The notes beneath the pieces were generated by a model. That model ran no database searches, was not told the DNA's origin, and saw nothing but the letters and a program-made list of their open reading frames with translations. Below are positions 1 to 10,886 of a DNA stretch of 64,000 nucleotides, one piece after another. This stretch comes from Stomoxys calcitrans (lineage: Eukaryota > Arthropoda > Insecta > Diptera > Muscidae): positions 71,490,707 through 71,554,706 of the forward strand of contig NC_081552.1 of NCBI RefSeq assembly GCF_963082655.1, given 5' to 3'. Each line of letters begins with the position of its first letter. Position 1 is the stretch's first letter. Made by a program: the position numbers and the translations under genes.

Positions 1-785
1 CAACTGTGCGAAGTATGGTTCAAATCGGTTCATAACCTGACATAGCTGCCATATAAACCGATCTTGAGTCTTGATTTCTTGAGCCTCTAGAGTGCGCAAT
101 TCTTATCCGATTGGGATGAAATTATGCACGACGTGTTTTGTTATGACATCCAACAACTGTGCCAAGTATGGTTCAAATTGGTCCATAACCTGATATAGCT
201 GTCATTTAAACCGATCTTGGGTCTTGACTTCTTGAGCCTCTAGAGGGCGCAATTCTTATCCGATTTGGCTGAAATTTTGCATGACGTTTTTTATTCTTAC
301 TTTCAACAACTGTGTCAAATAAGGTTCAAATCGGTTAATAACCTGATATAGCTGCCATATAAACCGATCTGGGATCTTGACTCCTTGAGCCTCTAGAGGT
401 CGCAATTATTATCCGATTTGAAAATTTTGTACGACGGATCCTCTCATGTCCATCAACAAACGTGTTTAATATGGTCTGAATCGGTCTATAGCCCGATACA
501 GCTCCCATATAAATCGATCTCTCTATTTTACTTCTTGAGCCCCCAAAGGTCGCAATTCTTATTCGAATTGGCTGACATTTTACACAGGTCTCCAACATAT
601 ACTTTAATTGTGGTCCAAACAGGACCATAACTTGATATCGCTCTAATAGCAGAGCAAATCTTTTCTTATATCCTTTTTTGCCTAAGAAGAGATGCCGGGA
701 AAAGAACTCGACAAATGCGATCTATGGTGGAGAGTATATAAGATTCGGCCCGGCCGAACTGAGCACACTTTTACTTGTTTATGAA
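1..785 (+). repeat. mini-me-like element, 3' part with internal tandem repeats
   Basis: About four degenerate units of roughly 175 bp. Each contains the phrases ATATAAACCGATCTTGGG, TTGAGCCTCTAGAG and GCAATTCTTATCCGATT. The element closes with TGGTGGAGAGTATATAAG, CGGCCCGGCCGAAC and a TTTTACTTGTTT end. The same end is found at 58630-58675 and, inverted, at 62370-62410. The 5' half with the (GTCY)n microsatellite lies outside the window. Open frames inside it (335-628, for example) are repeat artefacts. It is non-autonomous and no protein is encoded. Confidence 0.8.
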
Positions 786-1795
786 AAATATTGTGCCAAG
801 TTGTGGACCAATTTTAACAAGTTTTTTTTTATATTATTTATACCCACATATTCCAGTGCCCCTGGAATGTGTAGGGTAGTTCCAAGTCTCGCAAGCTCGT
901 CCGCTTTACAGTTCCTTGGGATATCTCTGTGACCCGGCACCCAGAATAGATGAATTTTGAACTGTTCAGCCATCTCGTGAGAGATCTGCGACAGTCGAGG
1001 GCGGTTTTTGTTTTCAGAAATACTTTATCCAGTGATTAAATGGCTGTCTGAGAAGATATTTATGCCAATCGTCGTAATGACATTATATCTTAGCCATTCC
1101 ACCACTTCCTTAATTGCAAAGATCTCCGCCTGATACACACTGCAGTGGTCAGGTACCCTTTTCGATATGACCAGTTCTACATCTTTAGAGTACACCCCAA
1201 AGCCCATTTGGTCGTTTAGTATAGAAATCTATGTAACTTCTGTTACCAGGGATATCGTAGTTCCAATCGGTTCTATGACGAATAGTGGTACAGTACTTTT
1301 TATCAAAAAGCGGCTCAGGTAGAGTGTAATCCACACTGCCTGGAACATCGGATATTGTATCAAGGATAACACATTGTCCGTAGCCGCCACATGACCAATG
1401 AGAAAGCTCCCTTAACCTCACGGCAGTGGTCGCTGCAATTTGAGTAGCCACAATATCCAAAGGCATAAGATGTAGCATTCAATTGAGTGCATCAGATGGA
1501 TCCATCCTTTGGATCCGGTTCAGTATTGAGCAGTAGGTGGACTTTCGAGCGCCATCCACCAGACCACAACGCCAAATAGCATTTTAGGTCTGACAACTGC
1601 AGTATATACCAAATGCATGGCGCGCGGTTTAAACCCCAACTTTTGCCAATGGCTCTCTTGCTGGTGTATAGGGCTGGAGTAGCCTTTCTTGCCCTTTCCA
1701 AAATGTTGGATTTGAAGTTCAATTTCCTGTCCATCAAAAATTAGTCCATAATCGTTAGACTTTATTGAGGGAGCAATTTCTAGAAACAATCCCAT
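779..1795 (-). pseudogene. Decayed non-LTR retrotransposon, RT end plus RNase H (I-like)
   Basis: Reading the minus strand from 1795 to 779, three frames in succession give the end of a reverse transcriptase, the start of an RNase H domain (around 1207-1025: a segment reading YQAEIFAIKEVVEW, then FSDSHLITG) and its end (973-779: VPGHRDIPRNCKADELARLG). This is the pattern of LINEs that carry their own RNase H (I/R1-like clades). Frameshifts and stops separate the pieces and the endonuclease and RT catalytic part are missing, so it is a 5'-truncated dead copy. A shorter relic of the same family is at 20495-20690 and a longer one at 31311-32671. Confidence 0.75.
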
Positions 1796-2507
1796 TCAGA
1801 AAAATATTGTAATAAGTAAATATATCATCCCATGGTGTCAACTTTTTTAGATTACCTTTACCCCTCCTCCTACAAAAGCAAAAAAAAAAACAATTCAAAT
1901 TCACATGAGGATACCCCCGGTATTGTGTGTCAAAGACAGACTGTTTGGCTGGTTTTATTGAAATGTTTAATACATTACCTCCTCCTCCTTCATGTCTTAC
2001 TTCGTCACCCGCAAATTTTTTTTATGCGATCCGGAAGGGGTGAGTGTAATGTGAGATACTTTGCACTCTCATTTATCACCGACACTGAGGCATACAAAAA
2101 CGCCATCCAAACATATTAAGTGAACTCAAAGTCTTCAAAGCTTGAGCAGCCTCAGCCTTTGGTATGGGAGAATGTATTTTGAAAATCGTTAACCAGCAAA
2201 AAAAAGAGACTAAAGTGTCATTAGGGAGAACAAGCATCAACATCATCATCATTTTTACCATTAACATTGAGCATATTTGAGTAAATCATGGAAAAATTCG
2301 CGGACATCAAATCAGTTGTAAAGCGAAAATCCATCGGATTAAAACAGAAAAATTCCGTGTTTCCCTTTTGTTCCGTTAAAAAAAAGGTGGTTGTCGAGTT
2401 TTCAATTCAAATCTAGGGTTAGGCGACTATAATCAAAGTCCACTACACAACCATAAGCGTCTGTTGGCATTTAGTGAAACTGAACAAGTAGATTTGGAGG
2501 CAACTGC
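1796..2507. other. Intergenic stretch upstream of the oig-4-like gene
   Basis: No coding sequence or recognisable repeat was seen. The interval is AT-rich, with a poly-A run near 1878-1890 and a short CATCAT repeat near 2236-2250. It probably contains upstream regulatory sequence for the gene starting at 2576, but no factor site can be supported by eye. Confidence 0.4.
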
Positions 2508-2515
2508 TATAAATA
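2508..2515 (+). promoter_or_regulatory. Possible TATA box of the oig-4-like gene
   Basis: The octamer TATAAATA lies 61 nt before the ATG at 2576, which would place transcription start near 2540 and leave a short 5' leader. TATA-like strings are common in AT-rich fly DNA and no clear initiator element is visible, so this is tentative. Confidence 0.3.
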
Positions 2516-2575
2516 CTAAACGGAAATAGAAATCTGAAAACTGAAAATAAATTTGCAAAAATAATTTTGTGAAAA

Positions 2576-5500
2576 ATGTATTTGAAAGTGGTGTTAGTGT
2601 GTATGTGCATATTGATATTGACCAGCCCTGTAACTGAAGGACGACGTGGTCGTGGTAGAGGTCGTACCAAATCTAGGGTACAAATTGGTCTGCCCATTAC
2701 GGGAAAGTATCGAGATCCGGAATCTGATCAGTATTACAATAACAATAATGTAATTTTCAAAATTTATGGTGTATAACAGTTTTAGAAAATGGTTTATATA
2801 AATTGTTTCCCTTTTCCTTTGGAACCTAAAGCTTTTTTACTATATACTTATTTTTGTTTAACAGTTTTACAAATACTGTATAACAGTTTGTAAAGAAATT
2901 AACCAAAATTTTTCATGTGTTCATTTGGATCCAACAACTTTACTTACTTACTAATTAAGCTTATTTGTTTAAATGTTTCCTTTAGGACTCAAAGCTTTTG
3001 ATGAATTGGTTAAACTTTTTTTTAAGTAATTATAACATCTTGGTAAAAGTTTATTAAAAATTTGACAAGAATATTAACCTGTGTTGTAATCAAAATATCA
3101 TTGTCAAAACCTTGTTAAACCATATGGTACTTGTAAACATTCCTTCGTCTTCCAAACAACTATATTTTTACAATTGTATAGTTAAACAATGTTTTTGAAA
3201 ATTATAACAGTTTTAAAAAGACGTTACTAAAGGTTTTTAACAAAATCTAAACTACATTGCTTCTCTTTTAATTTGAAATCGATATTGTTTCATCATGTTA
3301 TGAATCGACATTTTATTCAAAATGCAAGTTGTTTAGCAATTTAAAAAAGTTTCATAACAGTTTGTAAGTGTTATACAGATTTTTATAACAGCATTTTGTA
3401 AGAATTGCTTGAGTTTAAAGTTTTATGAAAGAGCTAAAACGGTTTAATAAAGTTATATAGTTATATAGCAGCCTACAAAAGTTATATAACAATTTATAAA
3501 GGTTTTATAAATGTTTTATAACACTTTTGCAAAAATGTTTTACTTTTTTCATTTCGAAGAAGTAAAACTTTATAGCAGTCTATAAATGTTGTATAGCAGT
3601 GAAAAACAGATTTGTCAAAGTGATATACAAAATTTATGTGACAGATTTTTGAGAAATGCCAAATTTTGTCTTTAATTTTTCTACAAATGTTGTATAACAG
3701 TTTATGAAAGTGCTTTAGATATTCTGTGGCATTTTTGAAATTATATCTTACATTTTCATTTTGAATTAAAAATATGACAAGGTTATAGCAGTATAACAGT
3801 TTTATAAAAGTGTTATACCAAATATGTATAACAGCATTTTAGGATATGGCAATTATTTCCCTGTATAAAATTTCATGAAAGAGTTGTAACGGCATATATA
3901 TTTTCGTTATGAAGCAATTTGCAAAAGTTGTATAACAGTTTTATAAAAGTTTATGAAAGTGTTATACAAAATATGTATAACAGCCTTTTAGTATATGGAA
4001 ATTGTTTCTTTCATTTTTCTCTGTATAAAATTTCATGAAAGAGTTGTAATGGTTTATATATTTTAGTTATGAAGCTATTTTCAAAAGTTGTATAACAGTT
4101 TATTGGAGACCACCGTAGCGCATAGGTTAGCATGTGCGCCTATGACGCGGAATGCCTGTGATCCAATCCTGGCGAGAACAACAGAAGAAAAATTTTCAGC
4201 GGTGGTTTTCCCCTCCTAATGCTACCGACTTTTGTGAGGTACTATGCCATTTGAAAAAAATGGAATGGCAGCCATGTAAAAACTTTTCTCTAAAGAGGTG
4301 TTGACTGCTGCACGCCGTTCGAACTAGGCTATATAAAGGAGGGCCCTTATCATTGAGCATAAACTTAAATCGGGCAGCACTCATTGATATGTAAGACGTT
4401 TGCCCCTGTTCCTCAATGGCATGTTCATGGGGAAATTTGGATTTGTATAACAGTTTATTAAAGTGTTATAAACGTTATTTTTGTAAAGTTTTCTTACCTT
4501 TTTTCATTTCTGAGAATTTAAACTTTGAAGAATATGTTATAACAGTTTAAAAAAATTGTGTGAACATTCCATTAAGTTTACGCACCCTCCTATAGGCCCC
4601 ATATAAACCGATGGCCGGATTCGACTTATTGAGCCCCTAGAAGCCTCAATTTTTATCTAATTTGGCAAAAAATTTTACACAACAACTTGGTTTATGACTT
4701 TTAGCAATTGTGCCAAGTATAATCCAAATCAGACTATAAACTAATATAGCCCCATAAAAATGATCCGCGGATTTGACTGCTTAAACATCTAGAAACCTCA
4801 ATTTTTGCCTGATTTGGCTAAAACTAGGCACAAAGACTTCTGTTTTGACCTCCAATATCCGTGCAAAGTAGGATTAGAACTGGTCTATACTCGTAAACTA
4901 ATATAGTCCCCATATAAACCGATCCCCTAATTCAACTTCTTGAACCCTTGTAAGCCTCAATCATTACCCGATTTGGTTGATTACAAAATAATTCAAATAT
5001 TCACTGGGTTAATAAGGCTAAATAGATTCGACCTAGATCGACCCGGCCGAACTTAGCACTTTTTTTACTTGTTTAATGTCCTTTTTTTAATTTTCTTTTT
5101 AATTTCATATTTTTCTTTAAATTTAAAACTTTTCTTTCTTTTCCACATTTTTTTGTTCTAATTTTCTAATATTCTTTTCAACTCCAAGATTTAAAAATGT
5201 TAAACAGTTTCAAAAAGTTTTATAACAGTTTTTTTTTAATTTCCCATTGTTTTTTAAATCTCCCTCTTTCAAGTTTCTTACTTTTTCTGCCAATTTTCCA
5301 TTTTTCTACAAATTTCCGATTACTTCTTCTAATTTCCTTTTTTTACAATTTTTTCTAAAAATTTACCATTTTTTCTTCAAGTTTCATCTTTTTTCTTAAC
5401 TATTTTATAATTTCCTATTTTTCTATAAATTTCAGGGAGCCAAAATCCTACAAGCTTCACACTTTGATTATGAATATGTTTTGGGCCATAAAATAGCCTT

Positions 5501-5813
5501 CCTGTGTGTGGCCAAAGGTAATCCCCGACCTCAGATAACCTGGTACAAGGATGGCACAGAGATTTTCCAACATCTCTATATGCATGTAAGTTTATTACAC
5601 TTTAATTTGGTGCCTTCAACTGAATCTCCTCTTTCTTTTCCTCCCCCCAAAAAGGTCCATGAATGGCGCATTGGTGATGATCGAGTTAAATCTAAAATCG
5701 AAATTGATCCTGCCACCCAAATGGATGCTGGACTATATGAATGTACCGCCGACAATATGTATTCCATTGATCGCCGCAGTTTCAAAACAGATTTTTCAAT
5801 TGCTTTCGATTAA
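2576..5813 (+). CDS. oig-4: oig-4-like secreted single-immunoglobulin-domain protein (3 exons)
   Basis: Exons 2576-2749, 5436-5585 and 5655-5813 join in phase 0 to give 160 residues. Both introns (2686 and 69 bp) have GT..AG ends. Residues 1-22 form a hydrophobic signal peptide. An Arg-Gly-rich basic stretch (GRRGRGRGRTK) follows, then a single Ig domain with Cys82, Trp94 and Cys138, and the DAGLYEC motif at 132-138. The conserved segment VQIGLPITGKYRDPESDQYY matches my recollection of insect proteins annotated as oig-4-like. Nematode OIG-4 is a secreted Ig protein that stabilises acetylcholine-receptor clusters at the neuromuscular junction; a similar role here is inference. Exon 3 ends with the stop at 5811-5813 and poly-A signals follow. 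Intron 1 carries a SINE and satellite-like repeats. The gene is on the opposite strand from Plod and may lie inside a Plod intron. Confidence 0.85.
2770..4570 (+). repeat. Intronic degenerate repeat built on TATAACAGTTT
   Basis: Intron 1 of the oig-4-like gene carries about 18 occurrences of TATAACAG or TATAGCAG, usually followed by TTTATAAAAG or TTTGTAAAG. A longer unit of about 150 bp (ATGTATAACAGCNTTTTAG ... TTTCATGAAAGAGTTGTAA ... GTTATGAAG) is repeated clearly at about 3816-3950 and 3965-4105, with an older copy near 3380-3500. It looks like an expanding intronic satellite. No known mobile element was recognised. Confidence 0.6.
4105..4443 (+). mobile_element. tRNA-derived SINE (family A), full length with 16-bp target duplication
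   Basis: The head is tRNA-like: an A-box-like segment (GTAGCGCATAGGTTAGC) and a degenerate B box (GTGATCCAATCC), followed by the family body (TTTTCAGCGGTGGTTTTCCCC ... CTGCACGCCGTTCGAAC ... TTTGCCCCTGTTCC). It is flanked by a perfect 16-bp direct repeat, TGTATAACAGTTTATT (4089-4104 and 4444-4459), which gives exact ends and implies a LINE-mobilised insertion into intron 1. Other family A copies lie near 21104, 28048, 33228, 37953, 38211, 51616 and 53950. Confidence 0.85.
4575..5078 (+). repeat. mini-me-like element fragment
   Basis: Three diverged internal units (ATATAAACCGAT, TTATTGAGCCCCTAGAAG, AATTTTTATCTAATTTGGC) end in CGACCCGGCCGAAC and TTTTTTTACTTGTTT, the same 3' end as the element at 1-785. 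It is 5'-truncated and sits in intron 1 of the oig-4-like gene. From 5079 to 5435 the intron is pyrimidine-rich low-complexity sequence leading to the acceptor at 5434-5435. Confidence 0.75.
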
Positions 5814-5838
5814 ATCTCATGGTGGTGATGGCAACGAG

Positions 5839-5861
5839 CGTGTGTGTGTGTGTGTGTGTGT
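5839..5861. repeat. (GT)n microsatellite in the oig-4-like 3' UTR
   Basis: Uninterrupted GT dinucleotides, about 11 units, start 26 bp after the stop codon at 5811-5813, so the repeat lies in the probable 3' untranslated region. Confidence 0.9.
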
Positions 5862-6170
5862 AAGCAGAGAGAGGATTTGCTGTTTTTTACTTTCCATTGC
5901 CCCCAAAGAGGTGAAGGGTGCCTGTGAACAAGAGATTTAGTTTTTGAGGGATTCCAAATCATGGCTTGGCTTGCTTGAGTTGCTTTTTTCCATTTTTTTA
6001 TTTGCAAATAACAACAACAAAAATAACGATGTCAGTTCGGATGTCGACAGTGTTGAGCTTTTAATTTTTCAAGTATTTTGCTTTATTTGTCCAAAGTCTA
6101 AGTGTTTTTTTTTTGTACACGTATGTCGTTTTTTTCTGTTCGCTGATTTTTTGTAACACAAAACGCAAAA

Positions 6171-6219
6171 AATAAACTGAAAATTTTCTATAAAACGGAA
6201 ATATTATAATTTGAATAAA
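6171..6219 (+). terminator. Poly-A signals of the oig-4-like gene
   Basis: AATAAA occurs at 6171-6176 and again at 6214-6219, 358 and 401 bp after the stop codon, in an AT-rich, T-run-containing context. This is a plausible mRNA 3' end, not proof of one. Confidence 0.5.
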
Positions 6220-6834
6220 TCATTTGAGGCCTCTCAAAATGGATAATGAGAAAAATAACCTATCCCATATTATTTCCTAGCAGAATTATATAAAAGATGC
6301 CGCCATCAAGTTTTCAAGAGATAATAAACAATTATTTTTTAATTTAATCCATGATTGGATAAACATTGTGGATACCTAGTGGTGTGTATGAACATAGGTC
6401 TGAAAGCCGATGAGTGCTTTCACCTTTTAAATGTCTGGACAAGTGCCTAAGTGAGCTATTTTTCAATTTATGAGAGGTTTAAATGAGTCGAGATAAAAAT
6501 CTAGTCAAGAGGGAAACGGCTTTAAATATGCCTTTGTGCTCTTTTGAAATGAAACTTAAAGCCCCATAACCTTTAAAATTATTCGCAGGAAAAAGAAGGT
6601 ATAACCAGGCCAACAAAACAAAACTTCAAGAAGGTACAGAGATATCAAAACTGGATTCATACACCTCAACCATCAAGTTTCTTTGAAGCCATAGGAGGCG
6701 TACAAAAAACTTTCGGATTCTATTTCTACTATTGAATGATCTAAATGTCCGAAGAACCACCCGCATATTGGCATGTACGTTAAAAATTCCTAAGAACACA
6801 TTATTAAGACACAGCATTTATGAGTAACTGAAAT
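6220..6834. other. Intergenic, no recognisable gene
   Basis: AT-rich sequence with only short open frames that show no domain or codon signal (for example 6626-6817 on the minus strand). No repeat family used elsewhere in the window was recognised here. Confidence 0.4.
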
Positions 6835-6950
6835 GCAATTGCAGTCGCGGACAATCAGCGATATCTAGTGGAGAGTTTCAGTGAGAGGTCGGGCGTCACC
6901 GGTTCTTGCTCAAATACAGAGTGCCTATTAGAGGCGTGCAAAAGTCGCAT
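6835..6950 (+). mobile_element. SINE family B fragment
   Basis: GCAGTCGCGGACAATCAGCG, TCTAGTGGAGAG and TTCAGTGAGAGGTCGGG, then GGTTCTTGCTCAAATACAGA, match the 5' half of the longer copy at 25835-26145. Truncated. Confidence 0.7.
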
Positions 6951-7169
6951 TTTTCTCTATTAATGCCATCTATCGAAAGCAAATGCATTGCCATGTGATA
7001 TGCGATCATCAACACAACGACAAACAAGGGCTGTCAGAGATTGCTATGCGGAGGCAAGCAGGATGCCATAAACTGTTTAAGCAACAACACGGCATACCTG
7101 CATTACATCACTCTACAATGTCGATTTTGAAAATATTTGAGGAAAGAAAACACCCTAAGAAATGTGTAT

Positions 7170-7893
7170 GCCACCATAGGATAGGGGGTATATTCATTTA
7201 GTCATTCCGTTTGCAACACATCTAAATATCAATTTCCTACCCTACAAAGTATATACATTTCGGACCGTCGTAAATTTCTAAGACGATTTAACGATGACCG
7301 TGTCTGTCCGTCCGTCCGTCTGTACGTCCGTCTGTTGTAATCACCCTACAGCCTTCAAAAATTGAGATATTGAGCTGAAATTTGGCACAGATACGTCTTT
7401 TTTATGCACGCTGGTTAAGTTCTTGAACGGGCCAAATCGGACCATATTTGGATATAGCTGCTATATAGACCGATCTGCCGGTAAAGGGTCTAATGCCCAT
7501 AAATACTTTTTTTTTGTTATCCGCTGAAATTTGAAACAGTGAGTATTTTTAGGCCTCTCGACATCTGGCCCAAATATGTTAAGATCGGACTATATGTAGA
7601 TATGGCTGCCATATAGACCGATCTGGCGGTTAAGAGTCTAAGGCCCATAAAAGCTGCAGTTATTACTCGATTTCGCTGAAATTTGAAACAGTGAGTTATT
7701 TTAAGCCTTCCGACATCCGACCTAAATATGGTTCAGATATTTAGATATAGCTGCCATATAGACCGATCTGCCGATAAAGGGCCTGAAGCCCATAAAAGCT
7801 ATATTGTATATATTGCCTATTGGATATAGCTGCCGTACAGACCTATCTCCCGATAAAGGGTCTGAAGCCCATAAAAGCTTTATTTTTTATCCG
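7170..7893 (+). repeat. mini-me-like element, left part (split by the BEL/Pao insertion)
   Basis: Starts with CCACCATAGG and GGGGGTATATTCATTTAGTC, then TATATACATTT, the conserved core and a short (GTCC/GTCT)n block near 7307-7333. Several internal repeats with GCCATATAGACCGATCTGCC follow. The remainder continues at 18145 after the LTR retrotransposon: ATCCG at 7889-7893 is repeated at 18145-18149. Confidence 0.85.
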
Positions 7894-8681
7894 TGTTCAA
7901 GGTACGTTTGAACATGAAGTCATGTGCACCCATGTGCAGACATGCGTTCACGTATGCACATGACCCACTGTGCATAACGGTACATTGAAGTAAGTTCTTA
8001 ATCGCTGATTCCGCCTTGATTTCATATTTGTTTACCTGGAATTGTTGCTTGTAGCTTGGAAAGTTGACCGTTTTCGCGGGGTCCAAGTGACAAGCAACAA
8101 CCAGAAAAAGATCAGTCTCGTTTTAAATCTCAAACCCGCGCATCGTATTCTCTCCCCCTCAAAGTGAAAACCCAAGTGAAGTGAAAAGTAAAAAGTGAAC
8201 ATACATACAAACATATATAACTAGAGTGAACATTGCAACAATAAACTTTGAAACAGTGAACTAATATATTTAACATTTTAGATACAAAGTGACACAATAA
8301 CAACCGACTCAAAAACCAAATCTACACTCGACCCACAATTGCAACATCACAACAACCATAAGTGCGGGACACAACATACAACACCAACTAATTCTAATAT
8401 TGCAAACCCCCCACCTGTTAAATACAATGTCTATCTACTACAATCAACTATACTCATAATTTAAATTTTAATCTACTTACTACTGCTACTTAAATCTATG
8501 AATTGTGCTATCTAAACCTAAATATTTGCTACTTAAACACTACGATCTACGTATAACTAATGAATTTAAATAACATAGAAAAGAACATCACAATAAACAA
8601 TCACCACCACATTTGAATTTTAAACATAAAACTTCCTATGTTTTATTTCGGAAGGCAAAACCCTTAGTTTGACCCCAAACA
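7894..8681 (+). repeat. 5' LTR of the BEL/Pao element
   Basis: 788 bp from TGTTCAAGG to GACCCCAAACA. It contains a possible promoter (CATATATAAC, near 8210-8220), AATAAA signals near 8241 and 8593, a cluster of AGTGAA-type repeats near 8165-8260, and a splice-donor-like AAGTAAGT near 7989. It appears identical to the 3' LTR. Confidence 0.95.
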
Positions 8682-8683
8682 TT

Positions 8684-8700
8684 TGGTCCTTCGAGCCGGA
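8684..8700 (+). promoter_or_regulatory. Primer-binding site, tRNA-Tyr type
   Basis: TGGTCCTTCGAGCCGGA starts 2 bp after the 5' LTR. It is the complement of a tRNA 3' end reading TCCGGCTCGAAGGACCA, which fits the T-arm and acceptor of animal tRNA-Tyr, whose 5' end is CCTTCGA. The tRNA assignment is from memory; the position and the TGG start are seen directly. Confidence 0.75.
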
Positions 8701-10886
8701 TACGTGGTTTTTTTAAATAATTAAAAAACCAAAAATCAAAAAAAATTTTCTGTTTTCTGCCCAAAAATAATTCATTTTCATTTCAAAAGACCCAGTGACC
8801 GAAACACAAAAAATTCGCAACAACAAAAGTGCAGTGACCCACCAATTAAAAGCAAAAGTAATAGAGAAAAGTGCGAAAAAAGGGTTGGTTACACACAACC
8901 GTACATACAGACACGTATGGACGGACGGCCAACATAAACCAAGTCACAAAACACATATAAAAGGAATTTGGCCATAGTTATTAAAAGCAACACAAAAAAA
9001 AAATAATTTTTTTTATTTATTAAGCGGCTTCGGAAACCCATAATTTGTTTTCTGGATTTATTTTATTAATTTCTTGATAAAATAATCCAACCAAAGCGGT
9101 ATCAAAAAGAAATAAACAAAAAAAAAGAATAACACAGTTGCAAAGGACAAGAAGACTCATACAAAATAAAAGATAATTAAATCAACAGGGTGACCCGAAG
9201 AAAATAAAAATAATTAAATTAAATTTGTAATTTGCAAAAATTAATTAAATTTTGTTATAAACCATTAGAAAAGTGTTACAGTGACCCAAAAAACGTAAAG
9301 TGACCCGCACAGTGGAACAGAAGTGGAAAAAAGTGGAATTTCAAAAATTATAAAAAATCAAAAAAATTTTAAATTGTTGAAAGAAGTTTCTTTGTGTTAA
9401 AATGAAAAAAAAAGAGCTAAAAAATTGAAAAATTTAACAATTTATCGTCCAACCCAAAATTTATGTTAATTTTTTTCTACATATTTTGAAAAATTTTTTT
9501 CTCTAAAAATCATAAATTTTTCAGTATTTTAACTTAAAAAACAAATTAAAGTGTTAAAACAGAATTATGGGTTGCTCGATAAATTTGTAAATTTTATCCC
9601 AAACTAATTCTTTCTTTTTCTATCAAACATAAAATATTGTGCATTTTCAAAAAACCCCAACAAAATCAATTTCGTGCGTTCCGTGTAAAAACACAAAAAC
9701 AAAAAATCTACGCTCTGGGATAAAAACGGAACAACCCGCTACAACGGTTAAATTCCCAAAACTTCATCAAATCAAAAACACTAAAACAACAAAATCCAAA
9801 ACTCTAACGACACAAAACTACAAAAATTGCAAAAGGCGCCAACACACAATTCTGGACCCAAGCCAAGCGCCCACCTACACACACACACACATACACACAC
9901 ATCAAAAAAGAAGCTTCAAAGTGAGTACCATTTTGTTTTTCTATTAAAGTGCGCTTGGGTATTACGTCATACATAACCTTTTTTTCAAAAAAGGAAAAGT
10001 TCATACATTTACCCAGTGTACTTTAATATTGTTTTTGATCGTTTTTGATTATGAATCGCTAATTCGGTTGTCTGATAAATTTTGACCCAAATTAATTTAA
10101 TCCAAAGTGAATTTGACCCCGATATAGCAGACCCTACTTTCAAGGCAGTGTGTAGGATTTTTTGGGACAGACAACCGCGGTATTTTTGTAAAAAAAAAAA
10201 AAGTGTCTTAGTAAAAATTAAAGTGCTTTTAGAAAAGAAGAAGTTTTTTTATCAAGAATTGTTTTTGTGTGAGAAATAACGAAAATAATATTGCGTGCTG
10301 GCCTCATTTGTCTTCGAAATTTTAAAACTTCATTCTATTGCACAAATTTAAGTGGAAACGGTCGGAAAGGACTGTGGTTGTTTGTGCAATCCTTTGTTGT
10401 TTTTTATACAGAAAGCAAATTGACCCAGCGAGTCGAAGCAGTATTATTGTAAAGAATCATCTAGTCCTGTATGCCAAATTTTGAAAAGTGAAAGTTTAAT
10501 TTTTTTTGGAGAAAAATAATTTTTTTTTTTTTTTTGCAACTTTAATTCGAGCGGAATTAAATTGCTGGTGTATTGCGATTTGAAAGGAAAATTTTTCTTA
10601 CAATTTTTTGCGGCTATTGTATAATCGATATCATCAGAAATATTAACCTGTTTTTTTCTAGTGGCCCAGATAAAAACATTTATTACGAATTTTGTAAAAA
10701 GTTTCAGGTTTGACCCTTAGATATTTGACCCATCATCAAGACACACATTTTTTTCTTCGCATTAGGTTTTTTAGAAATAGATTTGATTTCTACAAATAAC
10801 CAGTTTTTTTGGACATTTTGTTGTAGATTTTTCCGTGGTTTTATAGTTTTTGAACCTATTTAAAACATATACAAGCCAATTACAAA
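8701..10886 (+). other. Long untranslated leader of the BEL/Pao element
   Basis: About 2.2 kb, very AT-rich, without a credible ORF. It holds 12 copies of GACCC on the plus strand, a (CA)n run near 9876-9902 and a strong splice donor consensus (AAA|GTGAGT) at 9920/9921. The gag ATG context is CAAAATGG. The length and the donor suggest that an intron-containing, subgenomic transcript is possible. Confidence 0.7.

Noticed and set aside
335..628. 97-residue minus-strand ORF, with a similar 101-residue ORF at 58233-58538
   Set aside because: Both lie inside the internal tandem units of mini-me-like elements, and the similarity is repeat similarity rather than protein conservation.
9639..9947. 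102-residue frame in the BEL/Pao leader
   Set aside because: Lys/Thr-rich, no ATG near its start, and it overlaps the CA microsatellite and the splice donor. Better explained as leader RNA.
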